From Pseudarthrobacter sp. SSS035 (GTDB lineage Bacteria > Actinomycetota > Actinomycetes > Actinomycetales > Micrococcaceae), in contig NZ_CP096882.1 in assembly GCF_023273875.1 (NCBI RefSeq), forward strand, positions 3,410,001-3,474,000: DNA of 64,000 bases, written 5' to 3'. Each line of letters begins with the position of its first letter. Position 1 is the stretch's first letter. Below, one piece after another: positions 25,617 to 34,510 of the stretch. The position numbers and the translations under genes are program-made. The notes below the pieces were generated by a model. It was given only the letters and a program-made list of their open reading frames with translations. It ran no database searches and was not told the DNA's origin.

Positions 25617-26219
25617 CTATGCGCCCGGCATGTCCTGTGTTTCAACGTTGCCGGCACGCTCGTAGACCAGCGACACCGCCCCCTTCGGGAAGGTGCGCGC
25701 CGGCTCGGCGAGACGGAACGAGGCGGGGATAGTCCCGTCGTCGAAGAGGCGCTTGCCCTGCCCGAGGGTGATCGGATAGAGCCAGAGGTGGAGGCGGTCG
25801 ATCACGTCTGCCGCCAGCAGTGAACGGATGAGGACGCCGCTGCCGAACATGTGCACCTGGTTGTACTCCTCGCGGAGCCGTCCCGCGGCGGCGGCATCCG
25901 ACAGCACCGTGGTGCCCGCCCAGCTTGGATCGGTCAGGGTGCTGGAGACAACGAACTTGGGCACCCGGTTGAGTGTCCCGCCGATGTCGTCAGACTGGTG
26001 CGGCCAGTACGACGCGAAGATGTCGTAGGTCTTCCGGCCCAGAAGCAGGGCGTCGATGAGGGCGATCTCGGCGCCAATGGCCGCGTCGGCTTCGTCATCG
26101 GACACCGGCATCTGCCAGCCACCGAAGGCAAAGCTGCCCTCGGTGTCCTCCTTGCTACCGCCGGGCGCCTGGTAGACGCCGTCAAGAGTGATGAACAGGT
26201 TCGCCACGATGATGCCCAC
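25617..26219 (-). CDS. RibD C-terminal domain / dihydrofolate reductase-like protein
   Basis: 200 residues. DHFR-fold family found as stand-alone reductases. NLFITLDGVYQAPGG at the N-terminus, LLLGRKTYDIFASYWP in the middle, KFVVSSTLTDPSW and the nucleotide-binding MFGSGVLIRSLLAADVIDRL follow the family pattern, ending LGQGKRLFDDG. The substrate is unknown; these proteins are not true FolA or RibD. GTG 26219 has CAGAAT (26231-26226) 6 bases upstream. Divergent from ligB. Confidence 0.85.
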   Translation of the reverse strand: MGIIVANLFITLDGVYQAPGGSKEDTEGSFAFGGWQMPVSDDEADAAIGAEIALIDALLLGRKTYDIFASYWPHQSDDIGGTLNRVPKFVVSSTLTDPSWAGTTVLSDAAAAGRLREEYNQVHMFGSGVLIRSLLAADVIDRLHLWLYPITLGQGKRLFDDGTIPASFRLAEPARTFPKGAVSLVYERAGNVETQDMPGA

Positions 26220-26299
26220 GCGTCCATTCTGGAACGGCGTCCCGGTGCTGTCCAGCGTTCTTCACTGTCCGGCGTCGGCGGGCGTGGCAGACTGATGCC

Positions 26300-27823
26300 A
26301 TGCTGCTGGACGAGCTCGTGAAAACCACGGATGCCGTCGCGTCGACCCGCTCCCGACTCGCGAAGGTCGACGCTCTGGCCGATCTGCTGCGCCGGCTCGA
26401 GCCCGTGGACATCGCGGCCGCGGTCGGCTTGCTCATCGCCAGGCCGCGACAGGGCCGTGTTGGGATTGGCTGGCGCGGTATGGGAGCAGCCATGGGGGAG
26501 CCGGCCGCCGAACCCAGCCTGACCGTGGCCGACCTCGACGCTGCGCTGGATCGGCTGCTCGTCACCGCAGGCGCTGGATCAGCCGCGGAGCGCGCCGCGA
26601 CCCTCCGGTTGCTCACGGCGGCAGCCACCGAGCGCGAGCAGGCCTTCATCGCCGGCGTGCTGCTCGGTGAACTGCGTACCGGCGCGCTCGAGGGGGTGCT
26701 GACGGATGCCGTTGCCCGCGCCGCCGATCGGCCCGCCGAAGCCGTACGCCGCGCGTCGATGCTCTCCGGCGATCTCGGCGGGACCGCCCTGCTTGCGATC
26801 ACGGGAACGGCGGCCGAGCTCGACGCCGTCGGCCTCGTCGTCGGCCGTCCCGTGCAGCCCATGCTCGCCGCAACCGCGGCCAGCGCTACCGCGGCGCTGG
26901 AGGTCACGGGGGAGGCGTCCGTGGAATACAAGCTGGACGGTGCGCGCATCCAGGTGCATCGCGTCGGCGACGATGTGCGCATCTACACCCGCACCCTGGC
27001 CGAGGTGACCCACCGGCTGCCCGAGGTGGTGGAGGTGGTGCGAGGGCTGCCGGTACGCGATGTGATCCTCGACGGCGAGACCCTAGCCCTCGACGAGGAC
27101 GGCGGCCCGCGACCGTTCCAGGAGACCATGTCGCGGTTCGGGGCGGATGCGGTGCGTGCCACGGTGCTGCATCCGTGGTTCTTCGACGTGCTGCACATCG
27201 ACGGTCGCGACCTGCTCGACGAACCATTGTTGACGCGCCTCGGCGTGCTGGAGCGCATCGCGCCCGAACACCGGATCCCGGGGGAGATCACGGCAGATGC
27301 GGCCGTTGCCGAGAGAGTGTCGCGCGATGCGCTCGCCGCGGGCCATGAGGGCGTGGTGGTGAAGGCGGTGGGATCGGCCTACGCGGCCGGCAGGCGTGGT
27401 TCCAACTGGATCAAGGTGAAGCCGGTACTCACTTACGACCTGGTGGTTCTTGCCTGCGAGTGGGGGTCAGGACGGCGGACCGGGTTCCTGTCGAACCTGC
27501 ACCTGGGAGCCCTCGACCCGGCCGGCGAGTTCGGCGAACCCGGCGGCTACGTGATGGTGGGCAAGACTTTCAAAGGCATCACCGATGTGCTGCTGCGCTG
27601 GCAGACCGAGAGGTTCCAGGAGCTGGAGGTGCGGAGAACGGCGGGCACCGTCTGGGTCGAGCCCGTCACCGTTGTGGAGATCGCGATCGACGGCGTGCAG
27701 CGTTCCCCGCGCTATCCGGGCGGAATCGCGCTGCGGTTCGCACGCGTCAAGCGCTACCGCGACGACAAGACGGCGGCGGCGGCCGACACGATTCAGACGC
27801 TGCGCGCGCTGCTGCGTCTCTAG
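26300..27823 (+). CDS. ligB: ATP-dependent DNA ligase (LigB type)
   Basis: 507 residues, equal to the size of mycobacterial LigB. An N-terminal DNA-binding region (about 1-190) precedes the nucleotidyltransferase domain with motif I EYKLDGARIQVHR and the adenylated Lys211; LDGETLALDEDG (motif III region), EGVVVKAVGSAY (motif IV) and WIKVKP (motif V) follow, then an OB domain. It seals nicks and probably serves repair, as a NAD-dependent LigA normally does replication. ATG 26300 has CAGACT 6 bases before it. No Ku or LigD gene is nearby. Confidence 0.94.
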   Translation: MLLDELVKTTDAVASTRSRLAKVDALADLLRRLEPVDIAAAVGLLIARPRQGRVGIGWRGMGAAMGEPAAEPSLTVADLDAALDRLLVTAGAGSAAERAATLRLLTAAATEREQAFIAGVLLGELRTGALEGVLTDAVARAADRPAEAVRRASMLSGDLGGTALLAITGTAAELDAVGLVVGRPVQPMLAATAASATAALEVTGEASVEYKLDGARIQVHRVGDDVRIYTRTLAEVTHRLPEVVEVVRGLPVRDVILDGETLALDEDGGPRPFQETMSRFGADAVRATVLHPWFFDVLHIDGRDLLDEPLLTRLGVLERIAPEHRIPGEITADAAVAERVSRDALAAGHEGVVVKAVGSAYAAGRRGSNWIKVKPVLTYDLVVLACEWGSGRRTGFLSNLHLGALDPAGEFGEPGGYVMVGKTFKGITDVLLRWQTERFQELEVRRTAGTVWVEPVTVVEIAIDGVQRSPRYPGGIALRFARVKRYRDDKTAAAADTIQTLRALLRL

Positions 27824-27926
27824 CTTGTGCCGCTTCTCCGCCGGGCGTACCGTGGCGCTTAAGTGCCGCGGCGCCCAGCGTGCGGCGGACCAACAGGTTG
27901 GGCGGTTGGTATCCGGAAGGGACCAG

Positions 27927-29579
27927 ATGTCAGCTGAAACAGGCATTGACCAGGGCAGGTCAGCCTTCCAGGAACATCGCTGGACCGAGGCCTACCAGAC
28001 GTTCCGTGAAGCCGATAGGCGCGGCGGGTTGCCGGCCGCCGACCTCGAACGGCTGGCGACGGCCGAGATGCTGACAGGTGAAAGCACCACAGGGCTGGAG
28101 TCCCTCACCCGTGCCCACGAGGAGTACCTGGTGATGGGCGACGTCGAGGGTGCCGCACGGTGCGCGGCCTGGATGGGCATGCAACTGATGTTCCTCGGGG
28201 AGCAGGCTCGGGCCGGAGGGTGGTTTGCCCGCGGCCAGCGGCTCGTGGATGAACTGGCCGAGCCGAGCGCTGTGCAGGGCCTCCTGCTCCTCCCGGAGGG
28301 CCTGGGCAAACTTTACGGCGGTGATCCGGCGGGCGCCTTGCAGGCTTTCTCCCGCGTTGCCGAATTCGGCCAGCTGTTCCACGACAAAGACCTGTCCGCG
28401 CTGGGCCTCCTCGGCACAGGGCAGGCCACCCTGATGCTTGGTCACCCTGACAAGGGACTCAAAATGTTCGACGAGGTCATGGTGGCCGTCACGGCAGGTG
28501 AACTCTCCCCGATTCCGTCCGGGATTATCTACTGCGCGGTCATCGGCAACTGCCACCTGGCCTTCGATCTGGAGAGGGCCCTGGAATGGACGGCTGTTCT
28601 GGACCGCTGGTGCAGTGCCCGCCCTGACATGGTGTCGTTCAGCGGCCAGTGCCAGTCACACCGCGCCGAACTCTTTATGCTCCACGGGGCCTGGGCCGAG
28701 GCGCTGATGGCGGCTGCGGCTGCCCAGGGACTTGCCATAAGGGGTGACGCCCAGGCGCTTTATGGAGGCTATTACCAGCAGGGGGAGGTGGAACGGTTGA
28801 GTGGAAGACTGGACGACGCCGAAGCTTCCTATCGGCAGGCCGCCCGCTCCGGCTATGAGCCACAACCTGGCCTCGCGCTGCTCTGGCTGGCTCGGGGAAA
28901 TGTGCAGCAGGCACAAGCGATGATCCGGAGGGCAGCTGGCGCGGCAGACCTCGCTACACGCCGGAACATGCTGCCTGCACTCGTGGAGGTCGAGTTGGCC
29001 GCCTCCGACGTTGAAGCCGCGCGGCGAGGTGTTGAGGATCTGGAAGCCTTGGCCCGCGAATGCCCTATGCCCATGATCCGGGCCGTTGCCGGCCAGGCGG
29101 ACGGCGCGGTCCGCCTGGCCGGCGGCGACCCCTCCGCTGCCCTGAAACCGCTCCGGGAGGCGTGGAGGCTGTGGCAGGAGCTCGGTGTTCCGTACGAAGC
29201 GGCGCGCTGCCAGGCGCTGGCTGGCAGTGCCTGCCGCGCACTTGGCGACGAGGCCTCCGCACTGATGTACCTGGAGGCAGCCCACGCTGCGCTCCTGGAC
29301 CTGGGCGCGGCGCCGGCGGCAACCTGGGCGGCATCGCTGCTGCACGAAGGCATGTTGGACAGCGGGGCCACGCCAGGCACGGCGAGCCTCCTCACCCGCC
29401 GCGAGCTTGAAGTCCTTCAGCTGGTGGCAACCGGAAAGGGCAACCGGGCCATCGCCGGCGAGCTCTACCTGAGCGAAAAGACCGTGGCCCGGCACATCAG
29501 CAACATTTTCCTGAAACTGGGCCTGTCGTCACGGGCAGCCGCCACCAGCTATGCCTATGAACACGGGCTCGCAGGCTGA
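27927..29579 (+). CDS. LuxR-family transcriptional regulator with TPR-like region
   Basis: 550 residues. The C-terminus is a GerE/LuxR helix-turn-helix: LLTRRELEVLQLVATGKGNRAIA then LSEKTVARHISNIFLKLGLS (about residues 490-540). The first ~480 residues are Ala-rich helical repeats resembling tetratricopeptide hairpins. No receiver domain or P-loop is seen, so it is neither a two-component partner nor a full MalT/LAL protein. ATG 27927 is preceded by GGAAGGGA; upstream frame is open but not conserved-looking. Likely targets, by position, are the downstream pair at 29690-31131, an inference only. Confidence 0.87.
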   Translation: MSAETGIDQGRSAFQEHRWTEAYQTFREADRRGGLPAADLERLATAEMLTGESTTGLESLTRAHEEYLVMGDVEGAARCAAWMGMQLMFLGEQARAGGWFARGQRLVDELAEPSAVQGLLLLPEGLGKLYGGDPAGALQAFSRVAEFGQLFHDKDLSALGLLGTGQATLMLGHPDKGLKMFDEVMVAVTAGELSPIPSGIIYCAVIGNCHLAFDLERALEWTAVLDRWCSARPDMVSFSGQCQSHRAELFMLHGAWAEALMAAAAAQGLAIRGDAQALYGGYYQQGEVERLSGRLDDAEASYRQAARSGYEPQPGLALLWLARGNVQQAQAMIRRAAGAADLATRRNMLPALVEVELAASDVEAARRGVEDLEALARECPMPMIRAVAGQADGAVRLAGGDPSAALKPLREAWRLWQELGVPYEAARCQALAGSACRALGDEASALMYLEAAHAALLDLGAAPAATWAASLLHEGMLDSGATPGTASLLTRRELEVLQLVATGKGNRAIAGELYLSEKTVARHISNIFLKLGLSSRAAATSYAYEHGLAG

Positions 29580-29689
29580 CGGCCCACATAGGACCGCTCT
29601 GACTACATAGAAATACCCAGCCGCGCCGTGACTGAAGTTGCATGATTCGGCCGACGCGGCCAGCAGCTGCGCGGCCATAGCCTCAAAGC

Positions 29690-30028
29690 ATGAACCTTCC
29701 AGTCCTTGCCGGCATACTTTCGACGGTGCTGTTCGCCGCCGGAATGCTGCCGATGCTGGTCAAGGCGGCCCGCACCAAGGACCTGGCTTCCTACAGCCTC
29801 GGGAACCTGTTGCTGACCAATGTTGCCAACGCCGTCCACTCCGTCTACGTCTTCAACCTCCCGGCCGGACCCATCTGGGCCCTGCACCTGGCCTACCTCC
29901 TGGCATCCGCGCTGATGCTTGCATGGTGGCTCCGGTACCGGGACGGCGGCCAGGGTGGTCCGGGTAGCCAGCCCACGGAAGGTTCAGCCATCACCATCCC
30001 TTCGGATATCAAAGGAGAGCAGTCATGA
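29690..30028 (+). CDS. Small PQ-loop / SemiSWEET-like membrane protein
   Basis: 112 residues with three hydrophobic segments: VLAGILSTVLFAAGMLPMLV, SYSLGNLLLTNVANAVHSVY and WALHLAYLLASALMLAWWL, followed by a 30-residue polar tail. The GMLPMLVKAARTKDLASYS pattern (Pro in helix 1, then K-x-K-D-x-x-S-x-S) resembles the SemiSWEET/PQ-loop family, which dimerise to transport sugars. Assignment is by pattern only. Its ATGA stop/start overlap with the flavin monooxygenase gene implies a two-gene operon. Confidence 0.7.
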   Translation: MNLPVLAGILSTVLFAAGMLPMLVKAARTKDLASYSLGNLLLTNVANAVHSVYVFNLPAGPIWALHLAYLLASALMLAWWLRYRDGGQGGPGSQPTEGSAITIPSDIKGEQS

Positions 30029-31131
30029 CCAACAACGGCGTGACCGGCACGCTGGACACCCTGATCATCGGTGGCGGGCAGGCAGGCATAGCCCTAGGCC
30101 ACTACCTGAAAGAGCAAAACCGGACGTTCCTCATCCTGGACGCACATCCAAGAACCGGCGACGCCTGGCGCCAGCGGTGGGATTCGCTGCGGGTCTTTAC
30201 GCCCGCAAAATACGACGGACTGCCGGGAATGCCGTTCCCGGCGGACCCGCTGTCCTTCCCCAGCAAGGATGACGTTGCCGGATACCTTGAGGGCTACGCC
30301 GCAAGGTTCGACCTGCCCGTCCTCAACGGTGTGCGGATCGAACACCTGTGGCGGGACGGGAACCGGTTCGTCGCCGCTTCCAACGGCCGGCGCTGGGAGG
30401 CGCACAACGTGGTGGTGGCCACCGGCTGCAGCCAAGCGCCGAAGACACCGGACTTCGCGGCGGAACTGAACGCCGCCGTCGTCCAGTTCCATTCCAGTGA
30501 ATACCGCAACCTGGGGCAATTGCAGGAAGGCCCCGTCCTGGTAGTAGGGCTGGGGAACTCGGGAGCGGAGATTGGCCTTGAAGTGTCCCGGACGCATCCC
30601 ACCATCGTGGCCGGCAAGCCCGGCGGTGAGATTCCGGTCAAGCACGGACGCACGGCGGCCCGGTACTTCCTGCCGGTGGTGCGGTTTGTAGGACTCCGCG
30701 TCCTTACTCTCAGCAACCCGATCGGCCGCAAAGCGGCACCGTCCTTCAAAGCGCACGCGGCGCCTCTGATCAGGACGAAGTCCAAGGACCTGGCCGCCGC
30801 AGGCGTACGGCTTGTGCCGCGGATCGCCGGGGTGGAGAACGGGCTGCCGGTCCTCGCGGACGGGACCCGGCTGGAAGTTTCAAACGTGATCTGGTGCACC
30901 GGGTTCCGGGATGACTTCGGCTGGATGGATCCGGTAATGCTCGACGGCGGGGCGCTGCCCAGGCAGCGGCGCGGCGTGGCACTTGATACCCCTGGACTGT
31001 TCTTCCTGGGCCAGGAATTCATGTACGCGGCGGCGTCGGCAACCCTTCCGGGTGCCAGCCGTGATGCCCGGTACCTGGCCGGCAGGATCCCGGTTCCGGT
31101 CACCCGCGAGGCCGCGTCAGCTGCCATCTGA
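30025..31131 (+). CDS. Flavin-containing monooxygenase-like NAD(P)/FAD oxidoreductase
   Basis: 368 residues. The N-terminal FAD loop TLIIGGGQAGIALGHYLKEQ and a second Rossmann motif LVVGLGNSGAEIGLEVSRTH (about 174-195) bind FAD and NADPH. WRQRWDSLRVFTPAKYDGLPG is typical of the CzcO/YUC-like flavoprotein monooxygenase group. ATG in WCTGFRDDFGW marks the conserved C-terminal region. Substrate unknown. Translationally coupled to the PQ-loop gene upstream, with GGAGAGCAGTC before the ATG. Its last 32 bases overlap the end of the convergent DUF389 gene. Confidence 0.88.
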   Translation: MTNNGVTGTLDTLIIGGGQAGIALGHYLKEQNRTFLILDAHPRTGDAWRQRWDSLRVFTPAKYDGLPGMPFPADPLSFPSKDDVAGYLEGYAARFDLPVLNGVRIEHLWRDGNRFVAASNGRRWEAHNVVVATGCSQAPKTPDFAAELNAAVVQFHSSEYRNLGQLQEGPVLVVGLGNSGAEIGLEVSRTHPTIVAGKPGGEIPVKHGRTAARYFLPVVRFVGLRVLTLSNPIGRKAAPSFKAHAAPLIRTKSKDLAAAGVRLVPRIAGVENGLPVLADGTRLEVSNVIWCTGFRDDFGWMDPVMLDGGALPRQRRGVALDTPGLFFLGQEFMYAAASATLPGASRDARYLAGRIPVPVTREAASAAI

Positions 31132-32068
31132 GGCGCCGGGCGGCGGCTTCGGGCAAGCGCCGGGAAACCAGCCGGTAGAAGACCAGCACCAGAACTGCCG
31201 CCGCCACGATGCCCATCAAGTTGAGCGCCAGCTGCAGGGCCGACCCCATTGCTTTCTCGAACTCGCCCAGCACGAGTGCCACGGCCACAAACCCGGCAGC
31301 GGGAACTGTGGTCACGGAGATGAAGACACCGATGAGTGCCGCCGACCGCCGGCTGATGACGGACAGCATGCCCGCCGTGCCGGCCAGAACGGCCACGATC
31401 AGAGAATAGGGTCCCGGATGGTAAATGAACTCCACCGCAGACCCTGTGTCCAGTGTGTTGTCCGCGAAGAGGCCCAGTGCCGCGGAGACCCACGTGGTCA
31501 AGGCCGCCAGCAGCATGGCCACCGGGAACCCCACGCCAAGCGCCAGGGCAGCACTCCGGCCGAGGGCCCACTGGCGCCGGGCCAAGGCCACTGCCAGCGC
31601 CGCCAGGGGGCCGAACTCCGGCCCCACGGCCATTGCCCCCACGATGGCAATGGTGGAATTCGTCACGATGCCGATGGCGGCGAGCTGCGTGGCCAGTATC
31701 AGGAAGGCAAGGTAGCTCCACGTGAGCCGGGAGTCCTCGCCCGTCTGGCGGGTGACCTCGTCCCAGATCAAGGCGTCTGCGCCGTCTCCGGGGGCAGACG
31801 CCTCCGCTTTGTCCGCGCGCCGGGACAGGACGAGTTCCGGCATGGAGATGGCAATGGATCCCACCTCCTGCGCCTTCAGGACGTGGAGTTTCTCAAGCAG
31901 TTCCTCCACCGCTTCCCGGGCAACCTGGACGTCGATGACATCGCCCCGCGGCGAAACGGATGCTCCCGTAAAGAGCGCTACCTCGGCGGTTCCCGTGTGC
32001 TCCTTGCAAGCGTCCAGCGTCACTGCCGACAGTTCACTGGGCACACAAATCCGCAGCTGGACAATCAC
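31100..32068 (-). CDS. DUF389 integral membrane protein
   Basis: 322 residues from GTG 32068, preceded on its strand by GAAGGGATACCAA. The N-terminal ~125 residues are a soluble, ferredoxin-like region; at least six hydrophobic segments follow, starting SYLAFLILATQLAAIGIVTN and including the conserved IAIVGAMAVGPEFGPLAALA. DUF389 proteins have no firmly established function. A much longer open frame continues upstream through the antisense strand of the acyltransferase gene and is not real coding. Tail-to-tail overlap of 32 bases with the monooxygenase gene. Confidence 0.85.
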   Translation of the reverse strand: MIVQLRICVPSELSAVTLDACKEHTGTAEVALFTGASVSPRGDVIDVQVAREAVEELLEKLHVLKAQEVGSIAISMPELVLSRRADKAEASAPGDGADALIWDEVTRQTGEDSRLTWSYLAFLILATQLAAIGIVTNSTIAIVGAMAVGPEFGPLAALAVALARRQWALGRSAALALGVGFPVAMLLAALTTWVSAALGLFADNTLDTGSAVEFIYHPGPYSLIVAVLAGTAGMLSVISRRSAALIGVFISVTTVPAAGFVAVALVLGEFEKAMGSALQLALNLMGIVAAAVLVLVFYRLVSRRLPEAAARRLRWQLTRPRG

Positions 32069-32206
32069 TTGGTATCCCTTCGCCGGCCTGTGGACAGCAT
32101 AGTTTGTGGCGCGCTCCGACGGGGCTCGAAGGCGGCCGTTGATTGGCCATCGGCCGTGCGGCTCCGTAGGCTTGATGCTTTGCTTACCCGCTTGGAGAGG
32201 CCCTCT

Positions 32207-34288
32207 GTGTCCAGTGCACCAGCCGAGGCTGCTCCGCGCACTGCGCTGGACGCAAAGACCGGCGAGCGGAAGCCTGCCCGGAAACCGACCTTCCGTCCCG
32301 AAGTCCAAGGCCTCCGCGCGCTCGCCGTCCTGATGGTGGTGACCTACCATGTGTGGCTTGGCCGGGTGTCCGGCGGGGTGGATATCTTCCTCCTGATCTC
32401 GGCCTTCCTGCTGACGCTGTCCTTCGTCCGGAAGGTGGAGGCCGGCACCTCCCTCAATCTCCTCCGGCACTGGCTGCACCTCTTCAAGCGGCTGCTGCCG
32501 GCCGCCGTCGTGGTGATCCTCGGGGTCTTGGCAGGCACCTGGCTGGTCCTCCCGCAAGGCCGCTGGCCCGTCATCCTGGACCAGGCCTGGGCGGCGCTGC
32601 TGTACCGGCAGAACTGGCTGCTGGCGGATACCGCCGTGGATTACTACGCCCAGCAGCATGCCGGGGCGAGCCCCCTGCAGCACTTCTGGTCCCTGTCCAT
32701 CCAAGGACAGGTCTTTATCCTGTGGCCTCTCGTCTTCGCCGCTTCCGCTGTTGTGTGGCGGCTCCTCCGGCACCGGTTCAACGCCAGCTACCGCGCCGTG
32801 GTGGCAGCCGCGTTCGCCGGCATCCTCGTTGCCTCGCTCGCGTTCTCGATTGACCAGACGGCCACAAACCAGGCCTACGCCTACTTCGACACCCGGACGC
32901 GGCTCTGGGAGTTCGCGCTGGGCTCGCTGCTGGCCCTTGCCCTGCCGCACCTGAAGCCCGGGAAACTCCTGCGTGTGGTACTCGGCTGGGCCGGCCTGGC
33001 GGCCATGGTCTCCTGTGGTCTGCTCCTGACCGTGGACCGGGCGTTCCCCGGATTCCTGGCACTGTGGCCCACGCTGGCTGCCGCGGCGATCATTGTGGCC
33101 GGGCAGAGCGGGAGCCGGTTTGGTGTGGACCGCCTCCTGGGCTGGAAGCCGCTGGTTTCCCTGGGGGACAACTCCTACGCCCTCTATTTGTGGCACTGGC
33201 CCGTCCTGGTGCTGGCGCTGGCCGCTACCGGCGTTGAGGCACCCACCCTCATCCAGGGCGCCGCGATCATCGCCGCGTCGGTGGTCCTGGCCGTCCTCAC
33301 CACCCGCTTTGTGGAAAAACCCCTCCGGGAATGGCGCTGGCCGCAGGTGCGCACCTGGCGCACCGCCGTCGTCGTGGTTGCCTGCTGCGCCCTGCTGGCC
33401 GGACCCGTGGCGGTCTTGCAGACGAGCCTCACCGCGGAGGAAGCCGCCACCGCCGCCCAGCCCCGCGAGCTGGCGCCGGGAGCGGCCCTGCTGACCCCGG
33501 GTAACGCCGGAGCACCGGCACCGGAGGGCAGGATCATTCCTGGTCCCACCGCCCTGGACAACGACTGGGCCGGAATCCACCAGGCCTGTACAGGAGCGAA
33601 TGCCACCGGGGACCCTGTCCTTGAAGGCTGCCGGCAGGCGCTCCCCGAAGGCGAACCCACCAAACGGATCGTTGTGCTGGGCGATTCCCATGCCCAGCAG
33701 TATCTGGCCGCCTTGGCACCCATCGCGGAAGCCCGCGGCTGGGAGCTGGTCACCCTGCTGATGCCGGCCTGCCGTTTCGGGGCCGAATCCGAGACCCGGA
33801 CTGCCGAATGCAACGCCTACAACCGGGCCAGCGCAGCGTACGTGCTGGAGCACCGGCCGGATGCCGTCTTCACCGTGGCCACTCTGACCCATGAGGAAGC
33901 CCCGTTCGAGACCGACGTGCCGGCCTACCTCGAAGGCATCCAGCCCATCGCGGATGCCGGCATCGAGATCGTCGGCATCCGGGACAACCCGCGCTTCACC
34001 ATCAACATGCCCGAGTGCGTCCAGCGCCACAGGGCGGACGCCCCGGCGTGCAACCCGCCGCTGAACGAATCCCTGGTGGAGCCGTCACCGCTGGAGAGTT
34101 ACCGCCGGAAGGTGGACGGGCTGCACCTGATGGACCTGAGCGACTTCATCTGCGCCGGCGGCATCTGCCCGGCCGTGGTAGGCAACGTCTACGTGTACAA
34201 GGACGACAACCACCTGAGCCGGACGTATGTGGAAAGCATGATTCCCATGTTTGAGGAGCGGCTGCTGGCGGCGACGGGCTGGAACTGA
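32207..34288 (+). CDS. OafA/YrhL-type acyltransferase with C-terminal SGNH domain
   Basis: 693 residues. The N-terminal acyltransferase-3 domain begins FRPEVQGLRALAVLMVVTYHVW and contains about ten membrane segments; LLGWKPLVSLGDNSYALYLWHWP is the typical late motif. After a Pro/Ala-rich linker the SGNH domain shows VVLGDSHAQQY (catalytic Ser) and KDDNHLSRTYV (Asp/His). Such proteins O-acetylate cell-surface glycans, the SGNH domain handling transfer on the outer face. Start GTG 32207 has GGAGAGG 6 bases before it; the open frame upstream lies antisense to the DUF389 gene. Partner glycan unknown. Confidence 0.9.
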   Translation: MSSAPAEAAPRTALDAKTGERKPARKPTFRPEVQGLRALAVLMVVTYHVWLGRVSGGVDIFLLISAFLLTLSFVRKVEAGTSLNLLRHWLHLFKRLLPAAVVVILGVLAGTWLVLPQGRWPVILDQAWAALLYRQNWLLADTAVDYYAQQHAGASPLQHFWSLSIQGQVFILWPLVFAASAVVWRLLRHRFNASYRAVVAAAFAGILVASLAFSIDQTATNQAYAYFDTRTRLWEFALGSLLALALPHLKPGKLLRVVLGWAGLAAMVSCGLLLTVDRAFPGFLALWPTLAAAAIIVAGQSGSRFGVDRLLGWKPLVSLGDNSYALYLWHWPVLVLALAATGVEAPTLIQGAAIIAASVVLAVLTTRFVEKPLREWRWPQVRTWRTAVVVVACCALLAGPVAVLQTSLTAEEAATAAQPRELAPGAALLTPGNAGAPAPEGRIIPGPTALDNDWAGIHQACTGANATGDPVLEGCRQALPEGEPTKRIVVLGDSHAQQYLAALAPIAEARGWELVTLLMPACRFGAESETRTAECNAYNRASAAYVLEHRPDAVFTVATLTHEEAPFETDVPAYLEGIQPIADAGIEIVGIRDNPRFTINMPECVQRHRADAPACNPPLNESLVEPSPLESYRRKVDGLHLMDLSDFICAGGICPAVVGNVYVYKDDNHLSRTYVESMIPMFEERLLAATGWN

Positions 34289-34382
34289 CACGCGGCTTCC
34301 GGTTATTGGGTGCCGTTGCTCACAATGTGCTCCCGGAATAGGGGGATCGGCGTGGAGGTTCTAATATTTACTCAAAGCTTTC

Positions 34383-34458
34383 TGCGCGGTGACCGCGCAT
34401 GAGGCACCCGAATGTACTAAGGCCCTGCACGGACCAGTCCCGTAATGACGGGCTGGTC
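34383..34458 (+). other. guaB 5' leader hairpins
   Basis: Two stems lie in the 222-base gap before guaB: GCGCGG-TGA-CCGCGC (34384-34398) and GACCAG(T)CCCGT-AATG-ACGGGCTGGTC (34432-34458, one bulged T). The second ends 52 bases before the ATG. No T run follows, and no known riboswitch class was recognised; a leader control role is speculative. Confidence 0.45.
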
Positions 34459-34510
34459 ATTAGCTGCAACCCCTACCCGTGAACCCGTAACCAAGGTAAG
34501 AGGCGCACTC

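Noticed and set aside
30983..32206. Upstream extension of the acyltransferase frame
   Set aside because: It is antisense to the DUF389 gene and lacks any family character; GTG 32207 has a good ribosome site and begins the recognisable protein.
31100..34030. A continuous 976-codon minus-strand frame
   Set aside because: Only the distal 322 codons (31100-32068) have DUF389 character and a ribosome site; the rest is antisense to the OafA-type acyltransferase, whose motifs are clear.
34289..34510. A known purine or PRPP riboswitch before guaB
   Set aside because: The hairpins do not show a junction or conserved core of a class I recognise; kept only as an unclassified leader.
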